A stretch of 64,000 nucleotides of DNA from UBA9732 sp963599445 (GCA_963599445.1 CAVBWZ010000007.1:86419-150418); one strand, 5' to 3'. Shown: positions 17,321 through 25,321, numbered from the stretch's first letter. Numbers and translations are program-made. Notes: generated by a model not told the origin, from the letters alone.

Positions 17321-17343
17321 GCTTGAAAGAGACAGGAGAGAAA

Positions 17344-18618
17344 ATGAAACTTACAGAAGAACAGAAAGCCATACTTGACGGCAAAAAGGGAGAGACCCAA
17401 GCAAAGGTCATGGAGACCCTCGTCCGCTACGGCGAGCTCTTTGGAGCCGACGAAATGGTCCCAATCACATCAAAGTACAACCACCTTGTGACATCCTTTG
17501 GGCTCAAGGCGTTGGGAGCGGTCTATAGCCTGCTCGACCAGCTCATAGATGCAGGAGCCATCTCAAAGCAGGAGTTCTCGGCAGACCCAAGGCCTTTGGA
17601 CAAGAACGTTCCCGCAAACCTCTTGGAGAAGTTCGTGTTCAACAACTTCATGTACACCAAGCAGGAAGAGTATGAGAAACAGCTTGAGAAGCTTGGTCTC
17701 ATGAACAGGAACGCATTCACCTGCACGGCGTACATGCCAGAGGTTGGAAACGTTCCAAACAAGGGGGACATCCTCTCCTGGAGCGAATCCAGCGCAGTCG
17801 TCTATGCCAACTCCGTCCTTGGTGCACGATGTAACAGAAACAGCGGAATCATTGATATTATGGGGTCTATTGCAGGTTTTGTGCCATCGTTTGGACTGTT
17901 GAAGGACGAAGGCAGAAAAGCCACATGGGTCGTGAGGATAGAGACCTCCAGGAAACCTGAAGCCCAGCTGTTGGGATCGGCAATTGGAATGAAGGTCGTG
18001 GAGGATGTGCCCTACATCATCGGGCTGGACAAGTATCTGAACGGCAAGCTGGATGACGATGCCAAGGCATACCTCAAGGACTTTGGTGCAGCCACCGCCT
18101 CGAACGGCGCCGTAGGCCTCTACCATGTGGAGAACATCACTCCGGAGGCTGTCGAACAGGGGCGCGCCTTGATTGCAGAGGGTGCAAGGGAATATGTGAT
18201 AGACGATGCGGAGCTTCAGAGGGTCTATGACAGCTACCCTGTCATTTGGAAGAACAAGGATGCAAAGCCAAAGCTCTGCTTCATAGGCTGCCCTCACCTT
18301 TCAATGGCGCAGCTCAAGGGTTGGAGCCATGACATAAAGAACGCTTTGAAGGCCAACGAACGCAGGAAGGTCGCAGTCCCAACAGTCCTCACAACCGCCC
18401 CTGATGTGCTTGAGGCGTTCAGGAATGAGAAGGAATACCAGGACCTTGTCGATGCCGGCGTCGTGCTCTCCTATATTTGCCCGCTCATGTACATGAACAA
18501 CCCAATATGCCAGAAGGTGCCTACCATAACGTCATCCAACAAGCTGAGGACGTATACATCGGCCCGATACTACAAGGATGCCCAGCTTTTGGAGATCATA
18601 ACAGGAGGAAGGAACTGA
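17344..18618 (+). CDS. Aconitase X large (catalytic) subunit
   Basis: 424 residues from ATG 17344 (CAGGAGAG just upstream; the frame extends back into the flavoprotein gene without a proper start). The AcnX core is recognisable: MVPITSKYNHLVTSFG, CTAYMPEVGNVPNKGD, SSAVVYANSVLGARCNRN and CFIGCPHLS, holding the Fe-S or mononuclear iron ligands. Bacterial AcnX enzymes known so far dehydrate cis-3-hydroxy-L-proline; archaeal ones act on mevalonate 5-phosphate. Coupled to the small subunit by an overlapping TGATG. Pairing with a C=C reductase is unusual for the hydroxyproline pathway and hints at another hydroxy-acid substrate. Confidence 0.9.
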   Translation: MKLTEEQKAILDGKKGETQAKVMETLVRYGELFGADEMVPITSKYNHLVTSFGLKALGAVYSLLDQLIDAGAISKQEFSADPRPLDKNVPANLLEKFVFNNFMYTKQEEYEKQLEKLGLMNRNAFTCTAYMPEVGNVPNKGDILSWSESSAVVYANSVLGARCNRNSGIIDIMGSIAGFVPSFGLLKDEGRKATWVVRIETSRKPEAQLLGSAIGMKVVEDVPYIIGLDKYLNGKLDDDAKAYLKDFGAATASNGAVGLYHVENITPEAVEQGRALIAEGAREYVIDDAELQRVYDSYPVIWKNKDAKPKLCFIGCPHLSMAQLKGWSHDIKNALKANERRKVAVPTVLTTAPDVLEAFRNEKEYQDLVDAGVVLSYICPLMYMNNPICQKVPTITSSNKLRTYTSARYYKDAQLLEIITGGRN

Positions 18619-19064
18619 TGAAGCAATTCAAAGGAAGAATAGTTGCAAAGGGTACCGTCACGGCAAAGGCCGTGGTGTCGCACAACGGTCTCAATACGTT
18701 GGCATCGTTCCAAAAGGCCCTCCAGTTCGGAGACAAGACGGCGACCTGCGGAGACCAGAACAACCCTGACCTGTACGGCAAGCAAATGGCAGGAAAGGCC
18801 CTGTGCCTTCCAAGAACCATAGGCTCCACCACCGGAGGCCTTGTCCTCTATTGCGCATGCGCCATGGGCCGTCAGCCGGCGTGCATGCTCTTTTCAGAGC
18901 CAATAGACTCCCTTGCCGCCGCAGGAGCAATCCTCCAAGATGTGTGGCTCAAGGACAGCAACATGCCTGTCATAGACTCTCTTGGAAACGAGTTCCTCTC
19001 CTACGTCAAGGATGACATGACAATCACCGTCAAGGAAGATGGCATCGTAGAGGTCTCCGACTGA
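18618..19064 (+). CDS. Aconitase X small (swivel) subunit
   Basis: 148 residues from ATG 18618, which overlaps the large-subunit stop (TGATG). The swivel-domain pattern of AcnX is clear: GRIVAKGTVTAKAVVSHN, FGDKTATCGDQNNPDLYG, and LPRTIGSTTGG with the conserved GSTTG turn. In single-chain AcnX this domain is fused; here it is separate, as in type IIb enzymes. It closes the active site of the large subunit. Confidence 0.9.
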   Translation: MKQFKGRIVAKGTVTAKAVVSHNGLNTLASFQKALQFGDKTATCGDQNNPDLYGKQMAGKALCLPRTIGSTTGGLVLYCACAMGRQPACMLFSEPIDSLAAAGAILQDVWLKDSNMPVIDSLGNEFLSYVKDDMTITVKEDGIVEVSD

Positions 19065-19095
19065 TTGGAGTGTCTTCAACTCAACGCATGGAACA

Positions 19096-19130
19096 TCAGG
19101 CCCCGCAGTTTCGCAGGGCCTGAATTCTTC
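19096..19130 (+). terminator. Terminator of the flavoprotein-AcnX operon
   Basis: TCAGGCCC (19096-19103) pairs with GGGCCTGA (19116-19123) and is followed by ATTCTTCT. It lies 31 bp after the small-subunit stop codon. Confidence 0.65.
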
Positions 19131-19193
19131 TGACCTTCAAGAATGGATTGGGTCCCGTTATAGGTCTCGTTGCCAATTGCAGCAACTCCTGCG

Positions 19194-19258
19194 TTGACTC
19201 TTGCAATATCTCTGATTATTATTCACTGTGTGTGCATTGTATTACATTGTGTACAATG
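19194..19258 (+). promoter_or_regulatory. Promoter and operator of the RelBE module
   Basis: TTGACT (19194-19199), 17-bp spacer, TATTAT (19217-19222). Downstream lies the inverted repeat CATTGT-GT-ACAATG (19245-19258) with an extra GCATTGT (19234-19240), the expected place for antitoxin/toxin autorepression. Confidence 0.65.
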
Positions 19259-19279
19259 CGTACAAAAAGGAGGCCAAAG

Positions 19280-19513
19280 ATGACTACAACAGTAACGTTC
19301 AGGACAAGCCTGGAGAACAAAGCTAGAATAGAGAATCTTGCCAAAAGAACCAGAAGAAGCGCCGCATTTTACTATAACGTGCTACTTGAAGAGCATTTGG
19401 ACGACCTTGAAGATATCTATGATGCAATCCAAGTAAGGGAAGATGTCAGAGCGGGAAAGGAAAAAACCTATTCTCTGGAAAGTGTAGCCAAGGAGTTTGG
19501 CTATGAAGATTGA
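19280..19513 (+). CDS. RelB-like ribbon-helix-helix antitoxin
   Basis: 77 residues from ATG 19280, immediately after AAGGAGG. Residues 1-45 (TTTVTFRTSLENKARIENL, then SAAFYYNVLLEE) match the TraY/RelB-type ribbon-helix-helix DNA-binding family; the C-terminal tail (EKTYSLESVAKEFGYED) would wrap the toxin. It overlaps the toxin gene by 11 bp, the standard layout. Likely represses its own promoter through the palindrome at 19245-19258. Confidence 0.88.
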   Translation: MTTTVTFRTSLENKARIENLAKRTRRSAAFYYNVLLEEHLDDLEDIYDAIQVREDVRAGKEKTYSLESVAKEFGYED

Positions 19514-19763
19514 GTTCACCGACTCATCCAAAAAGCAACTCAAAAAGATTGACAACTCCAATAGAAACAGAATCCTCAAGTATCTATTCGAAATCGAAAG
19601 CCTCAAAGACCCTAGAACCAGAGGGAAGGCTTTGGAACAGAACCTCAAAGGTCTTTGGAGGTACAGGGTTGGAGACTATCGCATAGTATGCGACATAGTA
19701 GATGAGAAAGTAACGATCCTTGTGGTCAAAATAGGTCATCGCCGCGATGTCTACAAAGCATAG
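19503..19763 (+). CDS. relE: RelE-family ribosome-dependent mRNA interferase toxin
   Basis: 86 residues from ATG 19503. Typical RelE features: MKIEFTDSSKKQLKKID, the Arg-rich GLWRYRVGDYRIVCDI, and the C-terminal VTILVVKIGHRRDVYK with His-Arg-Arg and the final Tyr that RelE uses in mRNA cleavage at the ribosomal A site. Paired with the overlapping RelB-like antitoxin. Compare the unrelated DinJ/YoeB-type pair at 56.7-57.2 kb. Confidence 0.92.
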   Translation: MKIEFTDSSKKQLKKIDNSNRNRILKYLFEIESLKDPRTRGKALEQNLKGLWRYRVGDYRIVCDIVDEKVTILVVKIGHRRDVYKA

Positions 19764-19891
19764 GTTGGTTCTCTCGAAACAGATAAACCCATAGCATCAA
19801 TATTCCACTAAAACGAGCAAAATCCTGCTAGAAGTGGAAAAAATTCCACAAAACACCAAAATTTCCTAATTACAGTGGATTTCGTGCCAAT
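19764..19891. other. Gap after RelE
   Basis: Contains a stem-loop (TTCCACT at 19803 with AGTGGAA at 19833, inner AGCA/TGCT) that may end RelBE transcription; it is not followed by a T-run. The periodic array begins at 19892. Confidence 0.4.
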
Positions 19892-20057
19892 CTAGCCGTT
19901 CTGGATGATCTGGTCACTCTAGACGGTCTAGCCGTTCTTGCCACTCTGGACATTCCAGCCACTCTAAAACGGTCTGGATTTAGGAATGCGGGACGCTCAG
20001 GTACACACAGGTACTATCTGGCACACTCAGATACGCTCAGGAACGCTCTAAAGCGCT
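19892..20057. repeat. Degenerate 9-bp then 10-bp tandem array (locus A)
   Basis: 19892-19973: nine units starting CT or CC with a 9-bp period (CTAGCCGTT, CTGGATGAT, CTGGTCACT, CTAGACGGT, CTAGCCGTT and so on; the last has 10). 19998-20057: six 10-bp units (CAGGTACACA, CAGGTACTAT, CTGGCACACT, CAGATACGCT, CAGGAACGCT, CTAAAGCGCT). A 24-bp linker separates them. Not coding: the 10-bp period breaks any frame. It sits between two convergent genes. The 10-bp part and linker are homologous, in reverse orientation, to locus E at 55.1 kb. Confidence 0.85.
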
Positions 20058-20113
20058 CTACTTCCATCACGGTTCAACCGTCTTCAAGTGCCACAAGCGC
20101 AGCAACGTAGTAG

Positions 20114-20195
20114 ACAGCTCACAGGACTGATAAATCCCTTCGCCGGGATTTTGGTCCAGCTACAAGGATGGAAACGAAGGGCAGTACTGAGCTGT
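20114..20195. ncRNA. Possible structured RNA between RelE and the GNAT gene
   Basis: An outer helix ACAGCTCA (20114-20121) with TGAGCTGT (20188-20195) encloses a hairpin in which GGAC pairs with GTCC and AAATCCC (20132-20138) pairs with GGGATTT (20145-20151). This gives a compact, perfectly paired two-helix shape with about 30 unpaired bases. No known RNA family was recognised; it could instead be a 3-prime UTR structure of the convergent acetyltransferase gene. Strand uncertain. Confidence 0.35.
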
Positions 20196-20242
20196 ACGAC
20201 CTGAGTGAACCGACGCAGTAGATGTCCAAAAGACCAAGAAGG

Positions 20243-21004
20243 TTAGTCCATCCAATAGATGCGGCGGGCAGTATCAACATTATCGGTCTCATCGCAGCTA
20301 AGCCACATGCCAAGATGCCTCTGCATGTTGAGAGAGGCCTCGTTGTCCTCGTAGATATGGCAGTATGGGATGCGGCCTTCTGCCATGATGAGATTGCAAA
20401 GGCTTTTTATGAGGATGTTGCCATAGCCGTGACGGCGGTATTCGGGGAATACTTCGAGCATCCCCATGGTCTCTTCGTGGTGTTTGCCAATGAAGCCAAT
20501 CATGCGCCCGTCTACGTAACCGCCCCACACCTTGCCGGCGGCTATGCGCTCCTGAGCGTAGTCGAAGCCTTCAGGAGAGTCCTTCATGATGGTGTAGTGG
20601 TGCCAGACGTCACCGGCATCGGCAAGTGTGGCTTGGCGGAACTCCATGTCCTTGTAGTCGATCTCAAACGGCTCGGTTCTAAAGAGGGAGCCTACGACAC
20701 AGGGGTTTTCGCACTTTATGCCACCAAGGATTTCAGAGACGATGTCGTTGCCCAAAGCCTGGTGGGTGCAGACCATCTCGGATCTCTTCTTGTTCTCTCG
20801 TACGACCTGTGCAAGGTGGGAGGCTCTATCCTCAGTCAAGGCCATGATATACCAAAGGTCATCCGGGAAATGTATGAGCACTCCATCGTCATGGACTTCG
20901 ACCGCATTGGCAATACCAACTTCAAGAGGGTCTATCATGTCTATATAGAAACGTTCGTCCGTTGAACGCAGAACATCCACCGCTCTTCTTGAAACATCAT
21001 CCAT
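20243..21004 (-). CDS. GNAT-family N-acetyltransferase
   Basis: 253 residues from ATG 21004, where AGGAGGTG lies 6 bases upstream. The acetyl-CoA-binding core is C-terminal: YVDGRMIGFIGKHHEETMG, then LEVFPEYRRHGYGNILIKSL with the RxxGxG/A loop. The N-terminal 130 residues are extra and unassigned, as in two-part GNAT proteins. Substrate unknown. A 247-residue plus-strand frame over the same bases is a shadow. Confidence 0.85.
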   Translation of the reverse strand: MDDVSRRAVDVLRSTDERFYIDMIDPLEVGIANAVEVHDDGVLIHFPDDLWYIMALTEDRASHLAQVVRENKKRSEMVCTHQALGNDIVSEILGGIKCENPCVVGSLFRTEPFEIDYKDMEFRQATLADAGDVWHHYTIMKDSPEGFDYAQERIAAGKVWGGYVDGRMIGFIGKHHEETMGMLEVFPEYRRHGYGNILIKSLCNLIMAEGRIPYCHIYEDNEASLNMQRHLGMWLSCDETDNVDTARRIYWMD

Positions 21005-21140
21005 GAAAACACCTCCTGACATCAAACCCCTGCCGTTGGGATGATAACATCAAAAGCAATCTTAACAAAGATGAAATAAAACACTATACTCTCTCATGTG
21101 GTGCTGATTCACAGCCCACTTCATAGAAATAGAAATCCAA

Positions 21141-21211
21141 GGGGCCATGGTTCAATGGTAGAACGGTGCTTTCGCATGGCACAAGTGGCGGTTCGATTCC
21201 GCTTGGCTCCA
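21141..21211 (+). tRNA. tRNA-Ala (anticodon CGC)
   Basis: 71 nt folding into a full cloverleaf: acceptor GGGGCCA/TGGCTCC, D-stem GTTC/GAAC, anticodon stem GTGCT/GGCAC with loop TTCGCAT (anticodon CGC), T-stem GGCGG/CCGCT with loop TTCGATT, discriminator A at 21211. The third acceptor pair is G:U, the alanine identity element. CCA is not encoded. The D-arm (GTTC-AATGGTA-GAAC) looks more like that of tRNA-Gly, which is odd for Ala. Confidence 0.9.
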
Positions 21212-21221
21212 AAACCAAAAT

Positions 21222-21461
21222 ATGAAAAAACGTAATGCAGAAGTAACGAACATTTCTCCTTTTGGAATCTGGATTCTTGTAAACGGAGAAGAGTTTTTCA
21301 TGGGATACAAAGAATATCCTTTCTTTGAAAACGCTCCAATAAAGGCCATTGCCTTCATTGAAATGGACCACGAAGGAAATCTTCATTGGCCGGAACTGGA
21401 TATTGATATCGAAGCCGATTCTTTGAAGAAACCAGAGAAATATCCTTTGGTGTATCGATAA
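21222..21461 (+). CDS. DUF2442-like protein
   Basis: 79 residues starting 10 bases after the tRNA, with no clear ribosome-binding site of its own. The pattern NISPFGIWILVNGEEFFMGY, then EYPFFENAPIKAI, then LHWPELDIDIEADSL matches DUF2442, a small family usually paired with a DUF4160 gene and suspected to be toxin-antitoxin-like; no partner is seen here. It may be cotranscribed with the tRNA and freed by processing. Confidence 0.75.
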   Translation: MKKRNAEVTNISPFGIWILVNGEEFFMGYKEYPFFENAPIKAIAFIEMDHEGNLHWPELDIDIEADSLKKPEKYPLVYR

Positions 21462-21493
21462 CTGTTGTTAGTTGAAATCAGAAAGAACAAAAG

Positions 21494-21522
21494 GGCTGCG
21501 TTTCCGCAGCCCTCGTCTTTTA
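21494..21522 (+). terminator. Terminator after the DUF2442 gene
   Basis: GGGCTGCG (21494-21501), TTTC loop, CGCAGCCC (21506-21513), then TCGTCTTTT. Perfect 8-bp G+C-rich stem. Confidence 0.85.
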
Positions 21523-21571
21523 TATGCACATTGGTGTTCACCTTCACATGAACCCCAATGGAAGGGACCCT

Positions 21572-23107
21572 TTACTCCCACTCCTTGATGCCCTTGAGGA
21601 TGTCCGCCTGGGAACGCCTTCTTGGGTCAATGGAGATGTCTATCCTCTTGACTATGTAGGTCATGATCGTCTCGATCACGAAGTACATTATGGCAGTGAG
21701 GATGAGAGGGAAGAAAGCCTCGTAGGTTCTGCTACGCACAAGGTCGCTTATCTTCGTCAGATCCAGAACGGCTATGTAGCCAACGACGGAGGTCTCCTTT
21801 ATGAGAGTCACGACCTCGTTCCTGTAGATTGGAAGGAAGTGCCTTGCAGCCTGCGGCAGGATTATCTTGAAAAACCTGAGGGTGTCTGAATAGCCAAGGG
21901 CTGTGGAGGCTTCGAACTGCCCCCTTCCAATTGCATTGTAGCCCACGCGCAGCATGTCTATCATGGAACATGCGAACATGAGCGAGAATCCAACTGCCGA
22001 TACCCACATACCGCTGAGCCTAGAGCTACCGAACACGATGTAGTACAGAATCATGAGCAAAAGTACAGTCGGCATTCCATGGATGAGCCAAAGGAAGAAG
22101 TCGGTGATCTTGTTGGCAGCCTTGTTGCCCTTCCTTATGAGCATGAACACTGCAAATCCAATGCCTGTTCCTGCAAGTATGGAGACGACCGTAATCAGAA
22201 CGGTGACACCTGCTCCCTGCAGGAAGAGCTTCCAGCGGTTCTCCCTTATGAAGGTCTTGTAGAAGCTGTTGCCAAGCTGCTGGAAGAACGTAAGCTCACT
22301 CTTCTGCTCACCAAGGACTACAAGGACGACAGGGCAGGAATAGTAGACATCGGTAAGGGTTCCGGTCTCGTTCCTTTCCTCGCTTACAACGATGTTCATT
22401 CCAATGTCGTACTTGCCGGTCTCCACGCCTGGAGCTATGGACTCGAACGGAACTTCATAGAACACTGGGGTGTAGCCGTAGGCACGAGAGAAGCGGCATA
22501 TGAAGTCGATGTCGTAGCCAGAAAGGCTTCCGTTGCTTACGAACGAGAACGGCTCATAGCCACCTTCGACTGCAACGGAGATGATTCCGTTCTCACCGGA
22601 GAAGCCTGTTGTGTCGCAGGTGCTGGTCTCTGGGTCGAAGTTGTTGATCCAGTAGTCGTACATCTCATCCGCCGTACCGTCGGCCTTGCACGAAGCGATG
22701 AACTCGTTGAGCTGGGAAAGAAGGGTATCCTGCTTGCTGTTGTTTCCAACGATCATGGTGGCGTCTATGTAGCCGGGAAGTTCATCCAAGGTCTCAAGCT
22801 CTGGATGGTTGGCCTTTTGGACGCCATAGCCCACCTGCTCTATGAGGTATGCGCTTATCTTCTTGCTCTGCAACGCCAGAATCATGTCGTTTGGCATTGT
22901 GTAGTACTGGAACGTGGTGTTTGGAACCTTGTCTGCGATGAGCTCTTCGTAGAGGACGGCGGTCTGTACGCCAATGGGCTTGCCATCAAACGAAACGATG
23001 CTCTGCTTCGTGATGTCTCCAGTATTTTCAACTGGATTGGCAGCGAACAAGGACATCGGTATAGAGAGGAAAAGGATTGCAAGGATTGTGGCAAATGCTT
23101 TCTTCAT
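21572..23107 (-). CDS. Amino-acid ABC transporter, fused binding protein and permease
   Basis: 511 residues from ATG 23107 (GGAGGA upstream). Residues 1-22 are a signal peptide (FLSIPMSLFAAN); residues about 30-240 are a type 3 solute-binding domain (GENGIISVAVEGGYEPFSF, GYDIDFICRF); residues about 270-500 are a HisM/GlnP-type permease with five predicted membrane spans and the EAA loop (EASTALGYSDTLRFFKIILP). Such fusions, as in GlnP, tether the receptor to the channel. Lies 1 bp after its ATPase gene. Likely imports a polar amino acid; substrate unassigned. Confidence 0.9.
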   Translation of the reverse strand: MKKAFATILAILFLSIPMSLFAANPVENTGDITKQSIVSFDGKPIGVQTAVLYEELIADKVPNTTFQYYTMPNDMILALQSKKISAYLIEQVGYGVQKANHPELETLDELPGYIDATMIVGNNSKQDTLLSQLNEFIASCKADGTADEMYDYWINNFDPETSTCDTTGFSGENGIISVAVEGGYEPFSFVSNGSLSGYDIDFICRFSRAYGYTPVFYEVPFESIAPGVETGKYDIGMNIVVSEERNETGTLTDVYYSCPVVLVVLGEQKSELTFFQQLGNSFYKTFIRENRWKLFLQGAGVTVLITVVSILAGTGIGFAVFMLIRKGNKAANKITDFFLWLIHGMPTVLLLMILYYIVFGSSRLSGMWVSAVGFSLMFACSMIDMLRVGYNAIGRGQFEASTALGYSDTLRFFKIILPQAARHFLPIYRNEVVTLIKETSVVGYIAVLDLTKISDLVRSRTYEAFFPLILTAIMYFVIETIMTYIVKRIDISIDPRRRSQADILKGIKEWE

Positions 23108-23108
23108 G

Positions 23109-24215
23109 TTAGTCCTCCGCCCATCCAAAGTTCATGTCTATTCTGTTCACGAAGCCGTCTGGGTCGTCGACGGTCTTCTCCGAGTACGATGTCGTGGGCT
23201 CGGAAAGGAGCTCTCTGAACAGTTCGCTGTCAGTGTCGCGCACATCGAAGTACGGCCCCTTGTAGGTTATGATGAGGGAGAGAGTGTCCTTCTTCTCCGA
23301 ATACTCGACCTTGACGATGATGTCAGGGTTCTCCGAGTAGTCGGCGATCGTGTTGATGCAGATCTCCTCAATGGCAAGGCTCAGCTTGGAAAGACGCTCG
23401 GACTCGATGAGAAGCTTCTCGCCGTAGCCCTGAAGCTCCTCGTTCATGGCCTCGATGTCGAAGTCTATGCCTTGAATCCTGTAGCTGAGGGACGAGAGGC
23501 GCTGGATGAAACGACGGGTCTTCTCCCTCTTTGGATGCTCGAAGATCTCCTTGGGGGTGCCTTCCTCGTAGATTCCGCCCTCGTCCATGAAAAGCACGCG
23601 GTTGGCCACCTTGCGCGCGAAATCCATCTCATGGGTGACTATCATCATCGTACGGCCCGATTTCGCAAGAAGCTTGATTACGGACTGCACCTCACCTATC
23701 ATGCTTGGGTCCAATGCACTTGTAGGCTCGTCGAAGAGGACGATCTCCGGATCCATGGCAAGGGTCCTTGCAATTGCTATTCTCTGCTGCTGCCCACCGG
23801 AAAGTTCGTCTGGATAATTGAAGACCTTTGAGGAAAGACCTACTGACGACAAAAGCTCCATGGCCCTGTCGTAGGCTTCCTGCCTGCTCTTTCCCAAAAG
23901 TGTTATCTGCGGATTCATGATGTTCTCAATCACGGTCAGATGTCCAAAGAGGTTAAAGGACTGGAAGACCATCCCCATCTTCTTTCTGACTTCGTTGAGG
24001 TCGCAGCCACGCTCGGTGATGTCCTCACCGTCAACAATGATATTGCCGCTCGTTGGTTCAGTAAGCATGTTTATGCATCTGAGGAGAGTGGACTTTCCTG
24101 TTCCGGAAGGTCCAATTACAGCAATAACGTCACCCCTGTTGATAACCAGGTTCACATCGTTGAGAGGAACCGTATTGTCATCAAACTCTTTTCTAAGATG
24201 CTTTATTTCAATCAT
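23109..24215 (-). CDS. Amino-acid ABC transporter ATPase with C-terminal ATPase-like domain
   Basis: 368 residues from ATG 24215, preceded by GGGGGTG. Residues 1-240 are a GlnQ/HisP-type ATPase: Walker A GPSGTGKST, Q-loop FQSFNLF, signature LSGGQQQR, Walker B VLFDEPTSALDP, H-loop VTHEMDFA. The last 120 residues are extra; ERLSKLSLAIEEICINTIAD has the E..x..N box of RsbW/anti-sigma (HATPase) folds, while the usual G-boxes are weak. This looks like a regulatory fusion and is not typical of the family. Operon with the downstream fused binding protein-permease gene. Confidence 0.88.
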   Translation of the reverse strand: MIEIKHLRKEFDDNTVPLNDVNLVINRGDVIAVIGPSGTGKSTLLRCINMLTEPTSGNIIVDGEDITERGCDLNEVRKKMGMVFQSFNLFGHLTVIENIMNPQITLLGKSRQEAYDRAMELLSSVGLSSKVFNYPDELSGGQQQRIAIARTLAMDPEIVLFDEPTSALDPSMIGEVQSVIKLLAKSGRTMMIVTHEMDFARKVANRVLFMDEGGIYEEGTPKEIFEHPKREKTRRFIQRLSSLSYRIQGIDFDIEAMNEELQGYGEKLLIESERLSKLSLAIEEICINTIADYSENPDIIVKVEYSEKKDTLSLIITYKGPYFDVRDTDSELFRELLSEPTTSYSEKTVDDPDGFVNRIDMNFGWAED

Positions 24216-24468
24216 CTTGGCACCCCCTAAAAGGGCTCTTTGCAGAATCCTTCTAAAGTGAAAATTCCCAGAGAAATGGCCTGGGCCAAAAGAGTCGTCA
24301 AGCAACGCACAGACGAGCAAGGCTCATTATGCCCATAATTGGGGTTTATGCAACCCTTTTTGGATTTTATTTTGTTTTATTTTCCCAAGTCGTTCCATTT
24401 GCGATATTTCTATATGTCATATGAAAAATCCAAAAACCCTCCATAGGTATGGACAGCATGTGGCAAGA

Positions 24469-24544
24469 TGCCCATAAAAGCCCCTTTTTGACCATTTATG
24501 TCCAAAAAGATGAACATAAACTGAAAAAAAAGATATTTATGGGC
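24469..24544. promoter_or_regulatory. Four-box CATAAA/TTTATG element upstream of the cytidylate-kinase-like gene
   Basis: Boxes CATAAA 24473-24478, TTTATG 24495-24500, CATAAA 24515-24520, TTTATG 24536-24541, centres 20-22 bp apart. The outer halves extend to GCCCATAAA and TTTATGGGC. The same array with near-identical spacing is at 45469-45542 beside pspF. The last box lies 14 bp before a TATAAT (24556-24561) that has no good -35, as expected for an activated or repressed promoter. The rest of 24216-24592 holds no gene. Confidence 0.65.
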
Positions 24545-24592
24545 AACAATGATGGTATAATCTGTAGTGCATAGGAAACATAGGAGGAAATC

Positions 24593-25255
24593 ATGAACCA
24601 CGTAATAACAATAGGAAGACAGTTCGGCAGTGGAGGACACGAAGTTGGCCTTAGGCTTTCAAAGCGTCTGGGAATTCCTTTCTATGACAAAGAGCTCCTC
24701 ACGCTCACAGCGGAGAACAGCCGCTTTGCAGAAAGCTACCTTACGAAGATGGACGAACAGAAGCCAAGCCTTCTGAACATGGGGACCACAAGCCTCATTC
24801 CAGGAGCCGGAGCTGCAACATCAAGGGAGGTTGTGATGAACCAGTTCTACAGCCTCTCCCCAACGGACCAAGTGTTCCTTGAAAAGTCAAAGGTCATACA
24901 GGCCCTTGCCCAGAAAGGCCCATGCGTCATCATTGGACGCTGTGCAGACTATGTCCTAAGGGACTGCGACACCATAGACTTCTTCATCCATGCAGACATA
25001 GAGGACCGCATAAGCAGGAAGCTGGCCCTTGAAGAGCACAGCGACAACGACCGCGCCAAAATGGAGAAGATAATCAGGAACACGGACAAGAGCCGCTCCA
25101 AGTACTATGAGTACTACACCCACCAGAAATGGGGGGATGCAGACAACTACGACCTTAGCATAAATACAAGCTCAGTAGGCGTAGACGGTGCAGTGGAAGT
25201 CATCCTCAAGTTCATCGAGGAGTTCAGGAAGAAGACCATAATGCCTGACAAATAG
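24593..25255 (+). CDS. Cytidylate kinase-like family protein
   Basis: 220 residues; ATG 24593 follows TAGGAGGAAATC. N-terminal VITIGRQFGSGGHEVG is the P-loop (GRQFGSGG) of the cytidylate-kinase-like AAA_26 family; FYDKELL, GPCVIIGRCADYVLRD and FIHADIEDRISR follow the family pattern. It probably phosphorylates a small molecule with ATP, but these proteins are distinct from true Cmk and their substrate is not known. A single gene under the four-box element; its 3-prime end runs into the 10-bp array B. Confidence 0.88.
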   Translation: MNHVITIGRQFGSGGHEVGLRLSKRLGIPFYDKELLTLTAENSRFAESYLTKMDEQKPSLLNMGTTSLIPGAGAATSREVVMNQFYSLSPTDQVFLEKSKVIQALAQKGPCVIIGRCADYVLRDCDTIDFFIHADIEDRISRKLALEEHSDNDRAKMEKIIRNTDKSRSKYYEYYTHQKWGDADNYDLSINTSSVGVDGAVEVILKFIEEFRKKTIMPDK

Positions 25256-25260
25256 AGTCT

Positions 25261-25321
25261 TCTGATGCGCCCTGGTACGCCTTAATCCGCCTTAATGCGC
25301 CAAAGTCCGCCCTTGGAACGC
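25261..25321. repeat. Degenerate 10-bp tandem array (locus B)
   Basis: Six units in strict 10-bp phase: TCTGATGCGC, CCTGGTACGC, CTTAATCCGC, CTTAATGCGC, CAAAGTCCGC, then CCTTGGAACGC (11). Consensus CYTRRTNCGC. It fills the 66-bp gap between two convergent genes and touches both. Confidence 0.85.

Noticed and set aside
20222..20965. 247-codon plus-strand frame
   Set aside because: Shadow of the GNAT gene, which has the acetyl-CoA motif and a strong ribosome-binding site.
22079..23218. 379-codon plus-strand frame
   Set aside because: Antisense to the fused binding protein-permease and the ATPase C-terminus, whose motifs are clear; a product of codon bias.
24451..24464. GG-N10-GC sigma-54-like match on the plus strand
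   Set aside because: It would place the four-box element downstream of its promoter, the wrong side for an enhancer, and the bases around GG/GC are poor.
25261..25321. CRISPR array
   Set aside because: Units are 10 bp, adjacent and degenerate; no spacers or cas genes. The same holds for the other arrays.
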